The position numbers and the translations under genes are program-made. Below the pieces are notes generated by a model. It was given only the letters and a program-made list of their open reading frames with translations, had not been told where the DNA came from and did no database searches. A stretch of DNA of 64,000 nucleotides from Lactobacillus selangorensis (GTDB lineage Bacteria; Bacillota; Bacilli; Lactobacillales; Lactobacillaceae): positions 248,001 through 312,000 of the forward strand of contig NZ_JQAZ01000001.1 in assembly GCF_001437205.1 (NCBI RefSeq), read 5' to 3'. Shown here piece after piece: positions 1 through 9,636 of the stretch; the stretch's first letter is position 1; every line of letters begins with the position of its first letter.

Positions 1-770
1 GAGCAGTCGGGCCCGAACCTTGGAATGCAGCCTATGATGAACCGTCCCGCCGTCCGGCTGACGGCCGTTACGGCGATAACCCGAACCGTTTGTATCAGCA
101 TCATCAGTTTCAGGTGGTTATGAAACCTTCACCGTTGGAAATTCAGGAATATTATTTGGACAGTTTGCGTGCGTTAGGCATCGAACCGCTCGAACATGAT
201 ATTCGGTTCGTCGAAGATAACTGGGAGAACCCATCGATGGGCTGTGCCGGTGTTGGTTGGGAAATCTGGCTCGACGGAATGGAAGTGTCACAGTTTACCT
301 ACTTCCAGCAAGTCGGCGGCCTGCAGTGCGATCCCGTCATGAGCGAAATCACTTATGGGGTAGAACGGCTGGCATCCTACATTCAGGATGTCAATTCCGT
401 TTACGACCTCGAATGGGGCGATGGCGTTTCGTACCGTGATATTTTCAAAGAACCTGAATATGAACATTCCAAGTATTCGTTCGAAGACAGCGATCAGGAT
501 TTGTTGTTGAAATTATTCGATGCTTACGAAAAAGAGGCATGGCGATTAGTGAAACTGCACTTGGTTCATCCCGCTTATGATTATGTGCTCAAATGCAGCC
601 ATACCTTTAACCAGCTGGATGCACGGGGGGCCGTATCTGTGACCGAACGGGCCGGCTATTTGAGCCGCATCCGCAAGCTCGCACATGCCGTTGCCAAGAC
701 GTTTGTTGAAGAACGCAAAAAGGCCGGTTTCCCGTTGTTGAAGAACGATGATCAGGCAAAGGAGGATTAA
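1..770 (+). CDS. glyQ: Glycyl-tRNA synthetase alpha subunit, 5' end cut by window edge
   Basis: Catalytic alpha chain of the bacterial alpha2-beta2 glycyl-tRNA synthetase, which activates glycine with ATP and charges tRNA-Gly. The reading frame is open from base 3, so the start lies outside the window and about 255 C-terminal residues remain of the usual ~300. Typical GlyQ blocks are visible: GPEPWNAAY at the left edge, then [18 protein letters not shown] and TYFQQVGGL. The gene ends in TAA at 768-770, and its last bases carry the AAAGGAGG ribosome binding site of glyS, so the two are co-transcribed and probably translationally coupled. Assignment is secure; only the N-terminus is missing. 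Confidence 0.97.
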   Translation, partial: AVGPEPWNAAYDEPSRRPADGRYGDNPNRLYQHHQFQVVMKPSPLEIQEYYLDSLRALGIEPLEHDIRFVEDNWENPSMGCAGVGWEIWLDGMEVSQFTYFQQVGGLQCDPVMSEITYGVERLASYIQDVNSVYDLEWGDGVSYRDIFKEPEYEHSKYSFEDSDQDLLLKLFDAYEKEAWRLVKLHLVHPAYDYVLKCSHTFNQLDARGAVSVTERAGYLSRIRKLAHAVAKTFVEERKKAGFPLLKNDDQAKED

Positions 771-771
771 C

Positions 772-2853
772 ATGTCAAAAACATTCTTATTAGAAATCGG
801 ACTAGAAGAAATGCCCGCTCATGTCGTCACTCCCAGTGTCGAGCAGTTGGAAAACCGAGTCGAGGACTTTTTAGATAAAAACCATCTCGCTTATGAATCT
901 GTGCGTCCGTATTCGACTCCTCGTCGTTTGGCGGTCATGGTCGAAGGCTTGGCTGATAAGCAGGATGATATCGAAGTCGATGCCAAAGGGCCGGCTAAGA
1001 AGATTGCTGTGGATGCAGACGGCAATTGGACCAAAGCTGCCAAAGGCTTTGCCCGTGGTCAAAAATCCGATCCAGATCAGATCGTCTTCAAAGATCTCAA
1101 AGGGACCGAATATGCCTATATTCATAAACTGATTCCAGGCAAACCTGCCGCTGAAGTTTTACAGGGACTCGACAAAGTCGTCGAAGCGATGACCTTCCCG
1201 ACCCGGATGCACTGGCACACATACCACTTCGAATACATCCGGCCAATTCACTGGATCGTTGCTTTGCTCGATGATCAAGTCATCGACTTCCAAGTTTTGA
1301 ATATCAAGACGGGGCGTCAAACTCAGGGCCATCGTTTCTTAGGTGAACCAGTGGCATTAAAGCAGGCGAGCGACTACCAGCAGGCTTTAGCTGATCAGTT
1401 TGTCATTGCCGATGCGGAAGACCGCAAGAACATGATCCGGCAGCAAATCAACCAAATGGCTGCTGAACAAAACTGGCAGGTCGTTTTGGATGCGGACCTG
1501 CTTGAAGAGGTCAACAATTTAGTCGAATATCCGACCGCCTTTTACGGCACCTTTGAAAAGCGGTTTTTGGACATTCCAGAAGCCGTTTTGATTACTTCGA
1601 TGAAGGATAATCAACGTTACTTCTATGTTCGGGACCAAAATGGCAAGTTATTGCCATATTTCATTTCCGTTCGCAATGGCGATAAAGCCCATCTCGAAAA
1701 CGTCGTGCATGGGAATGAAAAAGTTTTAACGGCACGACTTGAAGATGCCGCCTTCTTCTATCAAGAAGATCAGAAGCATACGATTGATGACTATGTGGAA
1801 CGGCTCAAGAAAGTCAGCTTCCATGATAAGATTGGCTCAATGTATGCCAAAATGCTGCGGGTCCATGCCATTGCGCATTTCTTAGGCGAAAAGTATCAAT
1901 TGAGCAACCAAGAAATGAAGGATCTCGATCGGGCTAGCATGATCTACAAGTTTGATCTGGTGACTAGCATGGTCGGTGAATTCTCCGAATTACAAGGTGT
2001 CATGGGCGAAGTGTACGCCAAGCTGGCCGGCGAAGATGAAAATGTTGCTGTTGCCATTCGTGAACACTACATGCCGACGAGCTCTGAAGGCGAATTGCCG
2101 CAAACGTCTGTCGGTTCCGTTTTAGCCTTGGCCGACAAGATCGACAGTATCGGCGCCTTCTTCAGTGTCGATATGATTCCGAATGGGTCTAACGATCCGT
2201 ACGCATTGCGTCGTCAAGCTTATGGGATTGTCCGCATCGTCGAAGACCATGGCTGGCATTTACCGATCGGCAAGGTTGAAAATGAAGTCGCTCGTGTTTT
2301 AACAGATGCCGGTGTGACAGATGGCCTTGACGTCACCAAGAACCAAAAAGAAGTGCTTGACTTTATGCTCGACCGGATGCGTCAATGGTTAGGCAACGCC
2401 GCCGTTCGGCATGATATTATCGATGCGGTTGTCGAAAGCAGTTCCGAAGATCCGTTGACCATGTTTGCGGCTGCGAAGACACTCGAAGCGCATAAAGATG
2501 ATGATGACTTCAAGGATACGATTGAGGCCGTTACGCGTGTGCTCCGTCTTGACGCCAAAGCCGATTTTGATGAGAATACCGATTTAACGGTTGACCCAAG
2601 CTTATTCGAAAATGATTCCGAAAAACAGCTCAATGAAGCTGTGATCGATCTCAGTGAAAAGTGGTTCGACCAGACGATTGAAGAAGATTATCAAAGTCTT
2701 CGTGAATTGCGGCCCTTGATCGATGAATACTTTGATCAGACGATGATTATGGATAAGAATGAACAGGTCCGTGATAATCGGCTGAAGCAATTGGCTCAAG
2801 TTGCGAAATTAGCGAATGTTTTAGGCGACCTGAACCAGTTAGTTGTGAAATAA
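772..2853 (+). CDS. glyS: Glycyl-tRNA synthetase beta subunit
   Basis: Beta chain (693 aa) of heterotetrameric glycyl-tRNA synthetase, providing tRNA recognition. The N-terminus ([19 protein letters not shown]) is the family signature, and the C-terminal DALR-like anticodon-binding region ends in [15 protein letters not shown]. An in-frame ATG lies 24 bases upstream at 748. I chose 772 because AAAGGAGG at 758-765 sits six bases before it and family members start with this motif. It follows glyQ by one base and is followed by a DUF488 gene after one base, so all three look like one transcript. Length and motifs are ordinary. Confidence 0.97.
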   Translation: MSKTFLLEIGLEEMPAHVVTPSVEQLENRVEDFLDKNHLAYESVRPYSTPRRLAVMVEGLADKQDDIEVDAKGPAKKIAVDADGNWTKAAKGFARGQKSDPDQIVFKDLKGTEYAYIHKLIPGKPAAEVLQGLDKVVEAMTFPTRMHWHTYHFEYIRPIHWIVALLDDQVIDFQVLNIKTGRQTQGHRFLGEPVALKQASDYQQALADQFVIADAEDRKNMIRQQINQMAAEQNWQVVLDADLLEEVNNLVEYPTAFYGTFEKRFLDIPEAVLITSMKDNQRYFYVRDQNGKLLPYFISVRNGDKAHLENVVHGNEKVLTARLEDAAFFYQEDQKHTIDDYVERLKKVSFHDKIGSMYAKMLRVHAIAHFLGEKYQLSNQEMKDLDRASMIYKFDLVTSMVGEFSELQGVMGEVYAKLAGEDENVAVAIREHYMPTSSEGELPQTSVGSVLALADKIDSIGAFFSVDMIPNGSNDPYALRRQAYGIVRIVEDHGWHLPIGKVENEVARVLTDAGVTDGLDVTKNQKEVLDFMLDRMRQWLGNAAVRHDIIDAVVESSSEDPLTMFAAAKTLEAHKDDDDFKDTIEAVTRVLRLDAKADFDENTDLTVDPSLFENDSEKQLNEAVIDLSEKWFDQTIEEDYQSLRELRPLIDEYFDQTMIMDKNEQVRDNRLKQLAQVAKLANVLGDLNQLVVK

Positions 2854-2854
2854 C

Positions 2855-3211
2855 ATGGGGCAATTACAGATCAAACGGGCCTATACGGCGGCTGCGCCCA
2901 GCGATGGGACGCGTTTGCTGGTCGATCGGATCTGGCCACGGGGCGTGTCGAAAGAAAAGGCTGCTTTGACGGATTGGGACAAAAACATTGCACCTTCGAC
3001 TGAACTGCGTCAATGGTTTGTCCACGATCCAGTTAAATTTCCGGAATTTACCAAACGGTATCTAGCGGAATTGAATCAGAATCCAGCGGCGGCTCAATTT
3101 AAGCAGCAAGTGCAAACGGCTTTAAAAACGGGCAACGTGACACTGATTTACGGTGCCAAAGATACGACGCACAATCAGGCAGTTGTTCTGCAGCAGTGGC
3201 TGCAAAAATAA
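2855..3211 (+). CDS. DUF488 family protein
   Basis: 118-residue cytosolic protein of the DUF488 family. The family signature RLLVDRIWPRGVSKEKA is at residues 21-37, followed by WDKNIAPSTELRQWF and a C-terminal VTLIYGAKDTTHNQAVVL segment. Members are small standalone proteins of unknown biochemical activity. The start ATG lies one base after the glyS stop, so translation is probably coupled to glyS. A new promoter begins about 20 bases after the stop, so this is the last gene of the gly transcript. No function should be inferred from its position beside the synthetase. Confidence 0.85.
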   Translation: MGQLQIKRAYTAAAPSDGTRLLVDRIWPRGVSKEKAALTDWDKNIAPSTELRQWFVHDPVKFPEFTKRYLAELNQNPAAAQFKQQVQTALKTGNVTLIYGAKDTTHNQAVVLQQWLQK

Positions 3212-3230
3212 AAAAGTTGCCCTAAAAAGG

Positions 3231-3259
3231 TTGCTTACTAATCGTAAACATGCTATCAT
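3231..3259 (+). promoter_or_regulatory. Sigma-A promoter for dnaG-rpoD
   Basis: TTGCTT (3231-3236), 17 bases, then TATCAT (3254-3259). It lies between the DUF488 stop and dnaG, giving a leader of about 90 nt that contains the hairpin at 3291-3320. Confidence 0.6.
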
Positions 3260-3290
3260 ATACGCTGTATACGTGTGTTGATAACGGAAA

Positions 3291-3320
3291 AAGTCGCATT
3301 TCTTCAGAGATGCGGCTTTT
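3291..3320 (+). terminator. Terminator-like hairpin in the dnaG leader
   Basis: AAGTCGCAT (3291-3299) pairs with ATGCGGCTT (3310-3318) through nine pairs including one G-U, with a 10-base loop, and is followed by only a short T run (TTTT, then GC). It lies downstream of the promoter at 3231 and 36 bases before the dnaG start, so it would act as an attenuator or 5' stabiliser of the dnaG-rpoD mRNA rather than as the end of an operon. The weak U tract argues for partial termination at most. Confidence 0.5.
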
Positions 3321-3355
3321 GCAATCTATTGTCCGATTGAGAGAGGAGGGGACCG

Positions 3356-5170
3356 ATGGCACAGCGCATTCCAGAGGCGACGGTCGAGGCCGTGCGCCAG
3401 AAAACGAATATTGTTGATGTAGTCGGTCAGTATGTGCAGCTGAAAAAGCAAGGGAAGAACTTGTTCGGGTTGTGTCCCTTCCATGAGGAACGAACGCCTT
3501 CTTTTTCAGTTAATGAACAAAAGCAAATCTTTCATTGTTTCAGCTGCGGTCGTGGGGGAAATGTCTTTAATTTCTTGATGGATTTGGAGAAATTGTCCTT
3601 TCCGGAGGCTGTTGCCAAGGTCGCTCAGATGGAAAATATCCCAGTCGACATTCAAGTCGGCGCCCAGACACAAACAACAGTTGATCCGCAGATTGCGACC
3701 CAGCGCAAGATGTATCAGAAAGCTCAACAGTTTTTCGCCCATATTTTAATCAACACAACAACCGGTGAACCGGCGCTCAAGTATTTGCAGAAGCGGAAAA
3801 TGACGGACCAGGCGATTCAGACGTATGGAATCGGCTATCTGCCGGAACAGCCGGATTTATTGCTTCATTTCTTGAAGGACCAGCAATTCACTTTCGAAGA
3901 TTTACGCAAGTCGGGTTTGTTTTCAGAAACGCAATCTGGTCAGTTGCGGGACCGTTTTTCAGGCCGGGTGATGTTTCCAATTCGTGATTCGCAGGGACAG
4001 ACGATTGCCTTTTCGGGCCGCATTTTAAATCAAGCGCCGAACGAACCGAAGTATTTGAATAGCCCGGAAACGATGCTGTTCAATAAGAGCAAGGTCTTGT
4101 TTAACTTCGATTTGGCCAAAGGCGCCATTCGGCAGGCTAAAAAAGTTTATCTCTTCGAAGGATTTATGGATGTGATTGCCGCTTATGAGGCCGGTCTTTC
4201 CAATGGAGTCGCTTCGATGGGGACCAGTCTGACGGATGAACAACTGCAGCAACTGACACGAATGACGAATCATCTCATTGTTTGTTATGATGGCGATGAA
4301 CCAGGGATTCAGGCAGCTCATCGGGCGTTAGGAATGCTGCAGCAGCAACGCTCTGTCGATGCCGGTGTAGTCGTGCTGCCGGATGGCAAAGATCCAGATG
4401 AGTACGTTCACACAGTTGGTGCGGATGCGTTCAAGCAGCAGCTTGAGCAAGCTGTTTTGACACCAGTCGCGTTCAAACTCCGTTATTTGCAGCGGGGGTT
4501 GAACCTAGCCAACGAAAAGGATCGGTTGACTTACACCGATCAGGCACTCCAAACGTTGGTGCAGGTTGCTTCGCCGGTCGAACGGGAACTCTATCTCAAC
4601 CAGGTTGCTGAGACAGTGTCGCTCTCGCCGGAAAGCTTGCAGCAGCAGCTGCAGACACTGCAGCGACAGCAGCCATCTCGTCCCAAACAAGCGGTTCGGC
4701 GTCAGCAAGTGGCTCCGCAGGCTTATCATCGCCAGCAGGTCCATTATTCGGGGCAGGAATTAGCGGAACGGTGTCTTCTGTATTTGATGTTTCACCATCC
4801 GGATGTGAAGACGACGGTCGAACAGACACCTGATTTTCAGTTTATTCATGAAAATTATCAGGAAATCTACCTGCTGTGGCAGAGTTTCCTAGCAGAAGGG
4901 CATTCGCCGGATATTTCTGGCTTTATCGACTATGTGCCGGATGATATGCAGGCACTGGTCGCAGAGCTCGATTCACTCGAATTGCCGGCCGAAGTGAATG
5001 AAACGGCGGTCCAAGACTACATCAAACGCATTATGGTCAATCCATTGCAGGAACAAATTAAAACGACGCAGGCTTCTTTAGACGAAGCCAAACGCCTTGG
5101 CGATCAGACACGCGAAGCAGATTTGACGGTACAGCTCGTTCAACTGTTTCGTCAGTTGAAAAAGGCTTAA
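3356..5170 (+). CDS. dnaG: DNA primase
   Basis: Synthesises RNA primers at the replication fork (604 aa). Visible parts in order: the N-terminal CHC2 zinc finger with ligands Cys40, His43, Cys61 and Cys64; the DnaG catalytic core; the TOPRIM domain with its Glu in [14 protein letters not shown] and the acidic pair in CYDGDEPG; a Q-rich linker around residues 430-460; and the C-terminal DnaB-interacting helical domain. The start ATG follows GAGAGGAGGGG at 3341-3351. It is followed by rpoD after 20 bases, the usual Firmicutes macromolecular-synthesis pairing. Its own promoter and a leader hairpin precede it. Confidence 0.97.
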   Translation: MAQRIPEATVEAVRQKTNIVDVVGQYVQLKKQGKNLFGLCPFHEERTPSFSVNEQKQIFHCFSCGRGGNVFNFLMDLEKLSFPEAVAKVAQMENIPVDIQVGAQTQTTVDPQIATQRKMYQKAQQFFAHILINTTTGEPALKYLQKRKMTDQAIQTYGIGYLPEQPDLLLHFLKDQQFTFEDLRKSGLFSETQSGQLRDRFSGRVMFPIRDSQGQTIAFSGRILNQAPNEPKYLNSPETMLFNKSKVLFNFDLAKGAIRQAKKVYLFEGFMDVIAAYEAGLSNGVASMGTSLTDEQLQQLTRMTNHLIVCYDGDEPGIQAAHRALGMLQQQRSVDAGVVVLPDGKDPDEYVHTVGADAFKQQLEQAVLTPVAFKLRYLQRGLNLANEKDRLTYTDQALQTLVQVASPVERELYLNQVAETVSLSPESLQQQLQTLQRQQPSRPKQAVRRQQVAPQAYHRQQVHYSGQELAERCLLYLMFHHPDVKTTVEQTPDFQFIHENYQEIYLLWQSFLAEGHSPDISGFIDYVPDDMQALVAELDSLELPAEVNETAVQDYIKRIMVNPLQEQIKTTQASLDEAKRLGDQTREADLTVQLVQLFRQLKKA

Positions 5171-5190
5171 TCATCAAGGGGGATTTATAC

Positions 5191-6354
5191 ATGGCAGCAA
5201 AGAAAACAACTAAAACAGCACCAAAGAAAACAACAAATAAGAAGACGAGCATCGAGAAGACAAAGAAGTACAAAGACGCCGTCAAAGCATTCTTAAAAAA
5301 GTATAAATCCGATAAACAAGTGACCGAAGACCAAATGATTGATGAACTCGTTAAACCATTAGGCTTGCAAGACCAAGAGATTGATGACCTAATGGAACGA
5401 GTCGAAGATCAGGGCATTGGGATTGTTGATAAAGACGGGAATCCGAGTGCTCGGAGTCTTCAAAATGAAGAAAAGAAGAACAAAGGCAAAAAGAAGACCA
5501 AGGATGTTTCCGCACCCGCTGGCGTCAAAATCAACGACCCAGTGCGGATGTATCTCAAGGAAATCGGCCGAGTCCCATTGTTAACGGCGGATGAAGAAGT
5601 CGCATTGGCTTTGCGGATCGAGCAAGGCGATGAAGATGCCAAGCAGGAATTGGCGGAAGCCAACTTGCGGCTGGTCGTTTCAATCGCTAAGCGTTATGTC
5701 GGCCGTGGGATGCAGTTCCTGGATTTGATTCAGGAAGGCAACATGGGCTTGATGAAGGCCGTCGAGAAATTCGATTACCGGAAGGGCTTCAAGTTCTCAA
5801 CTTACGCCACCTGGTGGATTCGTCAGGCCATTACCCGTGCTATTGCTGACCAGGCACGGACAATCCGGATTCCTGTGCATATGGTTGAAACAATCAACAA
5901 GCTGATTCGGATTCAGCGGCAATTGCTGCAGGACCTCGGCCGTGAACCAACGCCGGAAGAAATCGGTGCTGAAATGGACATGGCGACGGATAAAGTTCGT
6001 GAAATCCTCAAGATTGCTCAAGAACCCGTTTCCCTTGAAACACCAATCGGCGAGGAGGATGATTCGCACTTAGGCGACTTTATCGAAGATAAGGATGCAA
6101 CCAGTCCTGAAGAACATGCTTCTTATGAGTTGCTCAAGGAACAGTTGGAGAGTGTCCTCGAAACCCTGACCGACCGTGAAGAAAATGTTTTGCGGCTGCG
6201 GTTTGGGCTCGATGACGGCCGGACATGGACATTGGAAGAAGTCGGCAAAGTCTTCGGTGTGACCCGTGAACGGATTCGCCAGATTGAAGCCAAGGCGTTG
6301 CGGAAGCTCCGTCACCCATCTCGTTCGAAGCAATTACGGGACTTTTTGGAATAA
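5191..6354 (+). CDS. rpoD: Primary RNA polymerase sigma factor (sigma-A / RpoD)
   Basis: Housekeeping sigma factor (387 aa) that directs RNA polymerase to -10/-35 promoters. The N-terminus is lysine-rich and low in complexity (residues 2-45) and then enters sigma region 1.1. Region 1.2 contains [11 protein letters not shown], region 2 contains [16 protein letters not shown] and [17 protein letters not shown], and region 4.2 contains the helix-turn-helix [20 protein letters not shown]. Start ATG 5191 follows AAGGGGGA. It is co-transcribed with dnaG and ends at a strong intrinsic terminator at 6370. Many promoters in this window fit the consensus such a factor recognises. Confidence 0.98.
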   Translation: MAAKKTTKTAPKKTTNKKTSIEKTKKYKDAVKAFLKKYKSDKQVTEDQMIDELVKPLGLQDQEIDDLMERVEDQGIGIVDKDGNPSARSLQNEEKKNKGKKKTKDVSAPAGVKINDPVRMYLKEIGRVPLLTADEEVALALRIEQGDEDAKQELAEANLRLVVSIAKRYVGRGMQFLDLIQEGNMGLMKAVEKFDYRKGFKFSTYATWWIRQAITRAIADQARTIRIPVHMVETINKLIRIQRQLLQDLGREPTPEEIGAEMDMATDKVREILKIAQEPVSLETPIGEEDDSHLGDFIEDKDATSPEEHASYELLKEQLESVLETLTDREENVLRLRFGLDDGRTWTLEEVGKVFGVTRERIRQIEAKALRKLRHPSRSKQLRDFLE

Positions 6355-6369
6355 GATTTGAATGATGCG

Positions 6370-6402
6370 AAAAGATCGGCCCAGTGCGGCCGATCTTTTT
6401 TT
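6370..6402 (+). terminator. Intrinsic terminator after rpoD
   Basis: A 12-bp perfect stem (6370-6381 with 6388-6399), loop CAGTGC, and a T run to 6402. Confidence 0.92.
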
Positions 6403-6503
6403 GTACCCAGTGACAAACAATTTTATTTCCGCAGAAAGAGCCGTTTGCAAGTTAGATTTGCTATACTGGAACTATAATATAACGGGATAAGGAAGTGTCT
6501 AAT

Positions 6504-7205
6504 TTGGAACAGATCCATCTATCACAACGACTGGCGACTGTTGCACAGCATATTCAGCAGGGGGATCGAATCGCCGATATCGGGTCCGATCATGCTTATT
6601 TGCCGATTGCACTCGTTCAAAGCGGCCGCATCCCGGCTGCTGTCGCCGGTGAAGTCGTTCCGGGTCCTTTCCATTTAGCGGAAGAACATGTGGCACAATA
6701 CGGATTGGCGGCTCAAATTAAAGTGCGGCTGGCGGATGGATTGGCGGCTATCAAGCCGGCGGATCGCATTACGGCAGTGACAATTGCCGGAATGGGCGGC
6801 ACATTGATCCATGATATTTTGGAAGCCGGGTATCAGCAGCATTTAAGGGGTACCGAACGGCTTATCTTGCAACCGAATGTCGGTGAGAATCGCGTTCGTG
6901 AATGGCTGCTAGCCCATCAATATGCGATTACGGCCGAAGAAATTCTGGAAGAGGATCAGCATATTTATGAAGTGATTGCTGCTGCGCCAAGTGCTGCACC
7001 GGTTCACTATGATGAAGCCGATCTGTATTTTGGCCCATTTTTACGGCAGCATCCGCACAATTCGGTTTTCCAAGCTAAATGGCAGGACCGGTTGCAACGC
7101 GAGCAGCGGGTTTTGCGTGAGCTGCAGAAGGCGCAAGAAGTGCCAACGGCTAAAGCAGCACAGCATCAGCACCTAGTTGCGATGATTGAGGAGGTGGTCG
7201 AATGA
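6504..7205 (+). CDS. trmK: tRNA (adenine(22)-N1)-methyltransferase TrmK
   Basis: SAM-dependent enzyme that methylates N1 of A22 in bacterial tRNAs (233 aa). The Rossmann motif I is IADIGSDHAYLPIAL, and the family motif TIAGMGGTLIHDIL and LILQPNVGENRVREWL follow. A GTG at 6495 is in frame, but the ribosome binding site AAGGAAG at 6489-6495 runs into it. The TTG at 6504 is 8 bases from that site and gives the normal family N-terminus (EQIHLSQRLATVA), so I chose TTG. The gene overlaps the next one by four bases (ATGA). The rpoD-trmK-Nif3 order is common in Firmicutes. Confidence 0.9.
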   Translation: MEQIHLSQRLATVAQHIQQGDRIADIGSDHAYLPIALVQSGRIPAAVAGEVVPGPFHLAEEHVAQYGLAAQIKVRLADGLAAIKPADRITAVTIAGMGGTLIHDILEAGYQQHLRGTERLILQPNVGENRVREWLLAHQYAITAEEILEEDQHIYEVIAAAPSAAPVHYDEADLYFGPFLRQHPHNSVFQAKWQDRLQREQRVLRELQKAQEVPTAKAAQHQHLVAMIEEVVE

Positions 7206-8203
7206 CGATTGCAGCACAAACATTGATCGATCGATTCGAACAATTTGCCCCATTAGCATTACGAATGGGGAATGATCCAACTGGTTTTCAATTAGGGAAA
7301 CGGTCGGCACCTATCAAACGGGTGTTGGTTACCCTTGATGTCCGGCCTGAAGTGGTTCAGGAAGCAATCGATAAACACGTTGATTTTATCTTTGCGCACC
7401 ATCCAGTTTTGTTTCATCCAATCCATAAACTGGATCTGGCCGATCCGCAAAATCAAATGTATGCCGATTTGCTCGCCCATCACATCACCGTTTATGCGGC
7501 TCATACGAATTTAGACCGGGCATGGGGCGGTATGAATGATTGGCTGGCGGATGCGCTACAGCTGCAGCACGTGCAGCCATTTGATGTGACTGAATATGAA
7601 CAGCTCCAGCAGGTTACAGTGGAAACGCCGGAACCAGAAACATTAACGGCCGCTTTGACGACATCGAATATTAAAGCAGCGCAATCTGCCGACCAAGTCA
7701 TCTTTACAGTCCCCAAACTGCAAATGGCCCATTTTATGAGTCAGTTGCAGCAGCTGCCGCATAATCAGATTGGTGTGATGGATATTGCGACGCATGGCCG
7801 CCCAATTGGAATCGGCCGGATGGGAACGCCTAAACAGACGATGACGGTTCGGCAGTATGCCGATTTTGTCAAACAGGCTTTCGGCGTCAAAGGCGCCCGG
7901 CTGGTGACCCACACACCGGAGAAACAGGTTGAATCAGTAGCCGTTGTCGGCGGCGATGGCGGTCAGTTCTTCCCGGCTGCCGTTCGGCAGAACATCGATC
8001 TGTACATTACCGGTGATGTGTATTATCATACAGCACATGATATGCTCGCTAACGGCTTGTCCGTTGTCGACCCAGGTCATCACATTGAACAAGCGATCAA
8101 ACAGCGTTTAACGCCGATGCTGCAAGAGTGGTCGCAGCAGTACGGCTGGGATCTTGATATCTTTGCATCGACATTAAATACGGATCCATTTCAATTTATT
8201 TAA
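7202..8203 (+). CDS. Nif3-like dinuclear metal-centre protein (YqfO family)
   Basis: 333-residue member of the Nif3/DUF34 family, hexameric ring proteins that bind two metal ions. They have been linked to GTP cyclohydrolase-like functions, but the true role is unsettled. Metal-site motifs are visible: FIFAHHPVLFHP (residues 59-70), AAHTNLDRAWGGMN near residue 99, and the C-terminal YITGDVYYHTAHD and VDPGHHIEQ. Between them lies the PII-like inserted domain (about residues 125-225). It overlaps trmK by four bases, indicating translational coupling. Confidence 0.88.
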   Translation: MTIAAQTLIDRFEQFAPLALRMGNDPTGFQLGKRSAPIKRVLVTLDVRPEVVQEAIDKHVDFIFAHHPVLFHPIHKLDLADPQNQMYADLLAHHITVYAAHTNLDRAWGGMNDWLADALQLQHVQPFDVTEYEQLQQVTVETPEPETLTAALTTSNIKAAQSADQVIFTVPKLQMAHFMSQLQQLPHNQIGVMDIATHGRPIGIGRMGTPKQTMTVRQYADFVKQAFGVKGARLVTHTPEKQVESVAVVGGDGGQFFPAAVRQNIDLYITGDVYYHTAHDMLANGLSVVDPGHHIEQAIKQRLTPMLQEWSQQYGWDLDIFASTLNTDPFQFI

Positions 8204-8216
8204 GGAGGAATTTTTC

Positions 8217-9452
8217 ATGGCCAAATATGATGAGTTAGTACCACGTTTTTTGAAGTATGTGAAGGTAAATAGTCGGTCTGACCCCGATTCAACGACGATT
8301 CCGTCTTCGCAGCGTGAAGTTGACTTTTTGCATCAGTTGATGAAAGAACTCGAACAAATCGGAATGAGTGAAGTCAAGTACAACAACGCCAATGGGTATG
8401 TAACGGCATTGCTGCCTAGCAACATGGATAAGAAAGTGCCGACAATCGGCTTTATGGCACACACTGACACTGCCGATTTCAATTCGGAGCACGTTAATCC
8501 GCAAATCGTTGAAAACTATGATGGCGAATCCGACATTAAACTGAGCGCCGACGGCAAGTATGAATTGACCGTCAAAGACTTCCCAGCCTTGAAGAATTAC
8601 AAGGGGCAAACATTGATTACCACTGATGGGACAACACTGCTGGGAGCCGATGATAAGGCTGGTGTCGCTGAAATCATGACGGCAATGGATTATCTGATTC
8701 AACACCCTGAAATTCAGCACGGCAACATCAAAATCGGCTTCAGTCCCGATGAGGAAATCGGCACTGGTGCCGAGCACTTCGATGTCAAAGACTTCGATGC
8801 CGATTTTGCGTACACAATGGATGGCGGTCCTGTTGGTCAGTTGGAATACGAAACGTTCAACGCTGCTTCCTTAGTTGTCGATGTCCAAGGTAAGGATGTT
8901 CATCCTGGGTCTGCTTATGGCGTCATGATCAATGCCAATGAAGTGGCCATTCAATTCCAGAATGCTTTGCCGCAAGAAGAAGTGCCTGAAAAGACGAAAG
9001 GGATGGATGGATTCTTCCATCTGCTCAAGTTTGACGGTACCGTTGACCACGCCCACATGGAATACATCATCCGTGACTTCGACCGGGACCAATTGAATAG
9101 CCGCAAAGACTTGGCACACCGGATCGGCGACAAACTCAATGCTGAATATGGCGATGGCGTTGTGACCGTCACAACCAAAGACGAGTATTACAACATGGGG
9201 GAGGTCATGAAGGACCATATGGATGTCGTTGAGTTGGCGAAGAATGCGATGACTGCACTCGACATCACGCCTGAAATCGAACCCGTTCGTGGCGGGACCG
9301 ATGGCTCAACGATTTCCTTCATGGGTTTACCGACACCGAACATCTTTGCCGGTGCCGAAAACATGCACGGTCGTTACGAATTCGTCTCCGAAGATGCCCT
9401 TGAAAAGGGTGTCGATGTTATCCTGAAGATTGTTGAATTGAATAATCAGTAA
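8217..9452 (+). CDS. pepT: Peptidase T (tripeptide aminopeptidase)
   Basis: M20-family zinc aminopeptidase (411 aa) that releases the N-terminal residue of tripeptides in the cytosol. Visible zinc and catalytic motifs: GFMAHTDTADF, LLGADDKAGVAEIM, FSPDEEIGTGAEHFD, the AYTMDGGPVG strand, and RGGTDGSTISFMGLPTPN near the C-terminus. Start ATG 8217 follows a strong AAGGAGG at 8203-8209. It sits 13 bases after the Nif3-like gene and ends in a terminator at 9462, so it may be the last gene of the trmK transcript. It forms a peptide-utilisation set with pepN and pepD downstream. Confidence 0.96.
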   Translation: MAKYDELVPRFLKYVKVNSRSDPDSTTIPSSQREVDFLHQLMKELEQIGMSEVKYNNANGYVTALLPSNMDKKVPTIGFMAHTDTADFNSEHVNPQIVENYDGESDIKLSADGKYELTVKDFPALKNYKGQTLITTDGTTLLGADDKAGVAEIMTAMDYLIQHPEIQHGNIKIGFSPDEEIGTGAEHFDVKDFDADFAYTMDGGPVGQLEYETFNAASLVVDVQGKDVHPGSAYGVMINANEVAIQFQNALPQEEVPEKTKGMDGFFHLLKFDGTVDHAHMEYIIRDFDRDQLNSRKDLAHRIGDKLNAEYGDGVVTVTTKDEYYNMGEVMKDHMDVVELAKNAMTALDITPEIEPVRGGTDGSTISFMGLPTPNIFAGAENMHGRYEFVSEDALEKGVDVILKIVELNNQ

Positions 9453-9461
9453 ACACTAAAA

Positions 9462-9495
9462 AGAGGGACCTGTAGTTAATAGGTTCTTCTTTTTT
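9462..9495 (+). terminator. Intrinsic terminator after pepT
   Basis: AGAGGGACCT (9462-9471) pairs with AGGTTCTTCT (9481-9490) including two G-U pairs, and is followed by a T run. Confidence 0.75.
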
Positions 9496-9569
9496 GCTAG
9501 TTTATAACTAAAAGTTACTTTAACTAAACACAAAACAACCCACAAACCAAAACCCCTCCCAAAAACAAT

Positions 9570-9598
9570 TTCACACCGACGGCCCTTTAACGTATAAT
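9570..9598 (+). promoter_or_regulatory. Sigma-A promoter for the DAHP-synthase-like gene
   Basis: TTCACA (9570-9575), 17 bases, perfect TATAAT (9593-9598), 39 bases before the start codon. It is a solid promoter, so the gene is likely expressed. Confidence 0.75.
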
Positions 9599-9636
9599 GA
9601 AGGGGAAACGACCTGACGTAAAAGGAGCCCTAGTTT

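Noticed and set aside
8289-8777. 162-codon minus-strand ORF inside pepT
   Set aside because: Shadow of the conserved pepT frame; no start signals and a sequence unlike any protein family.
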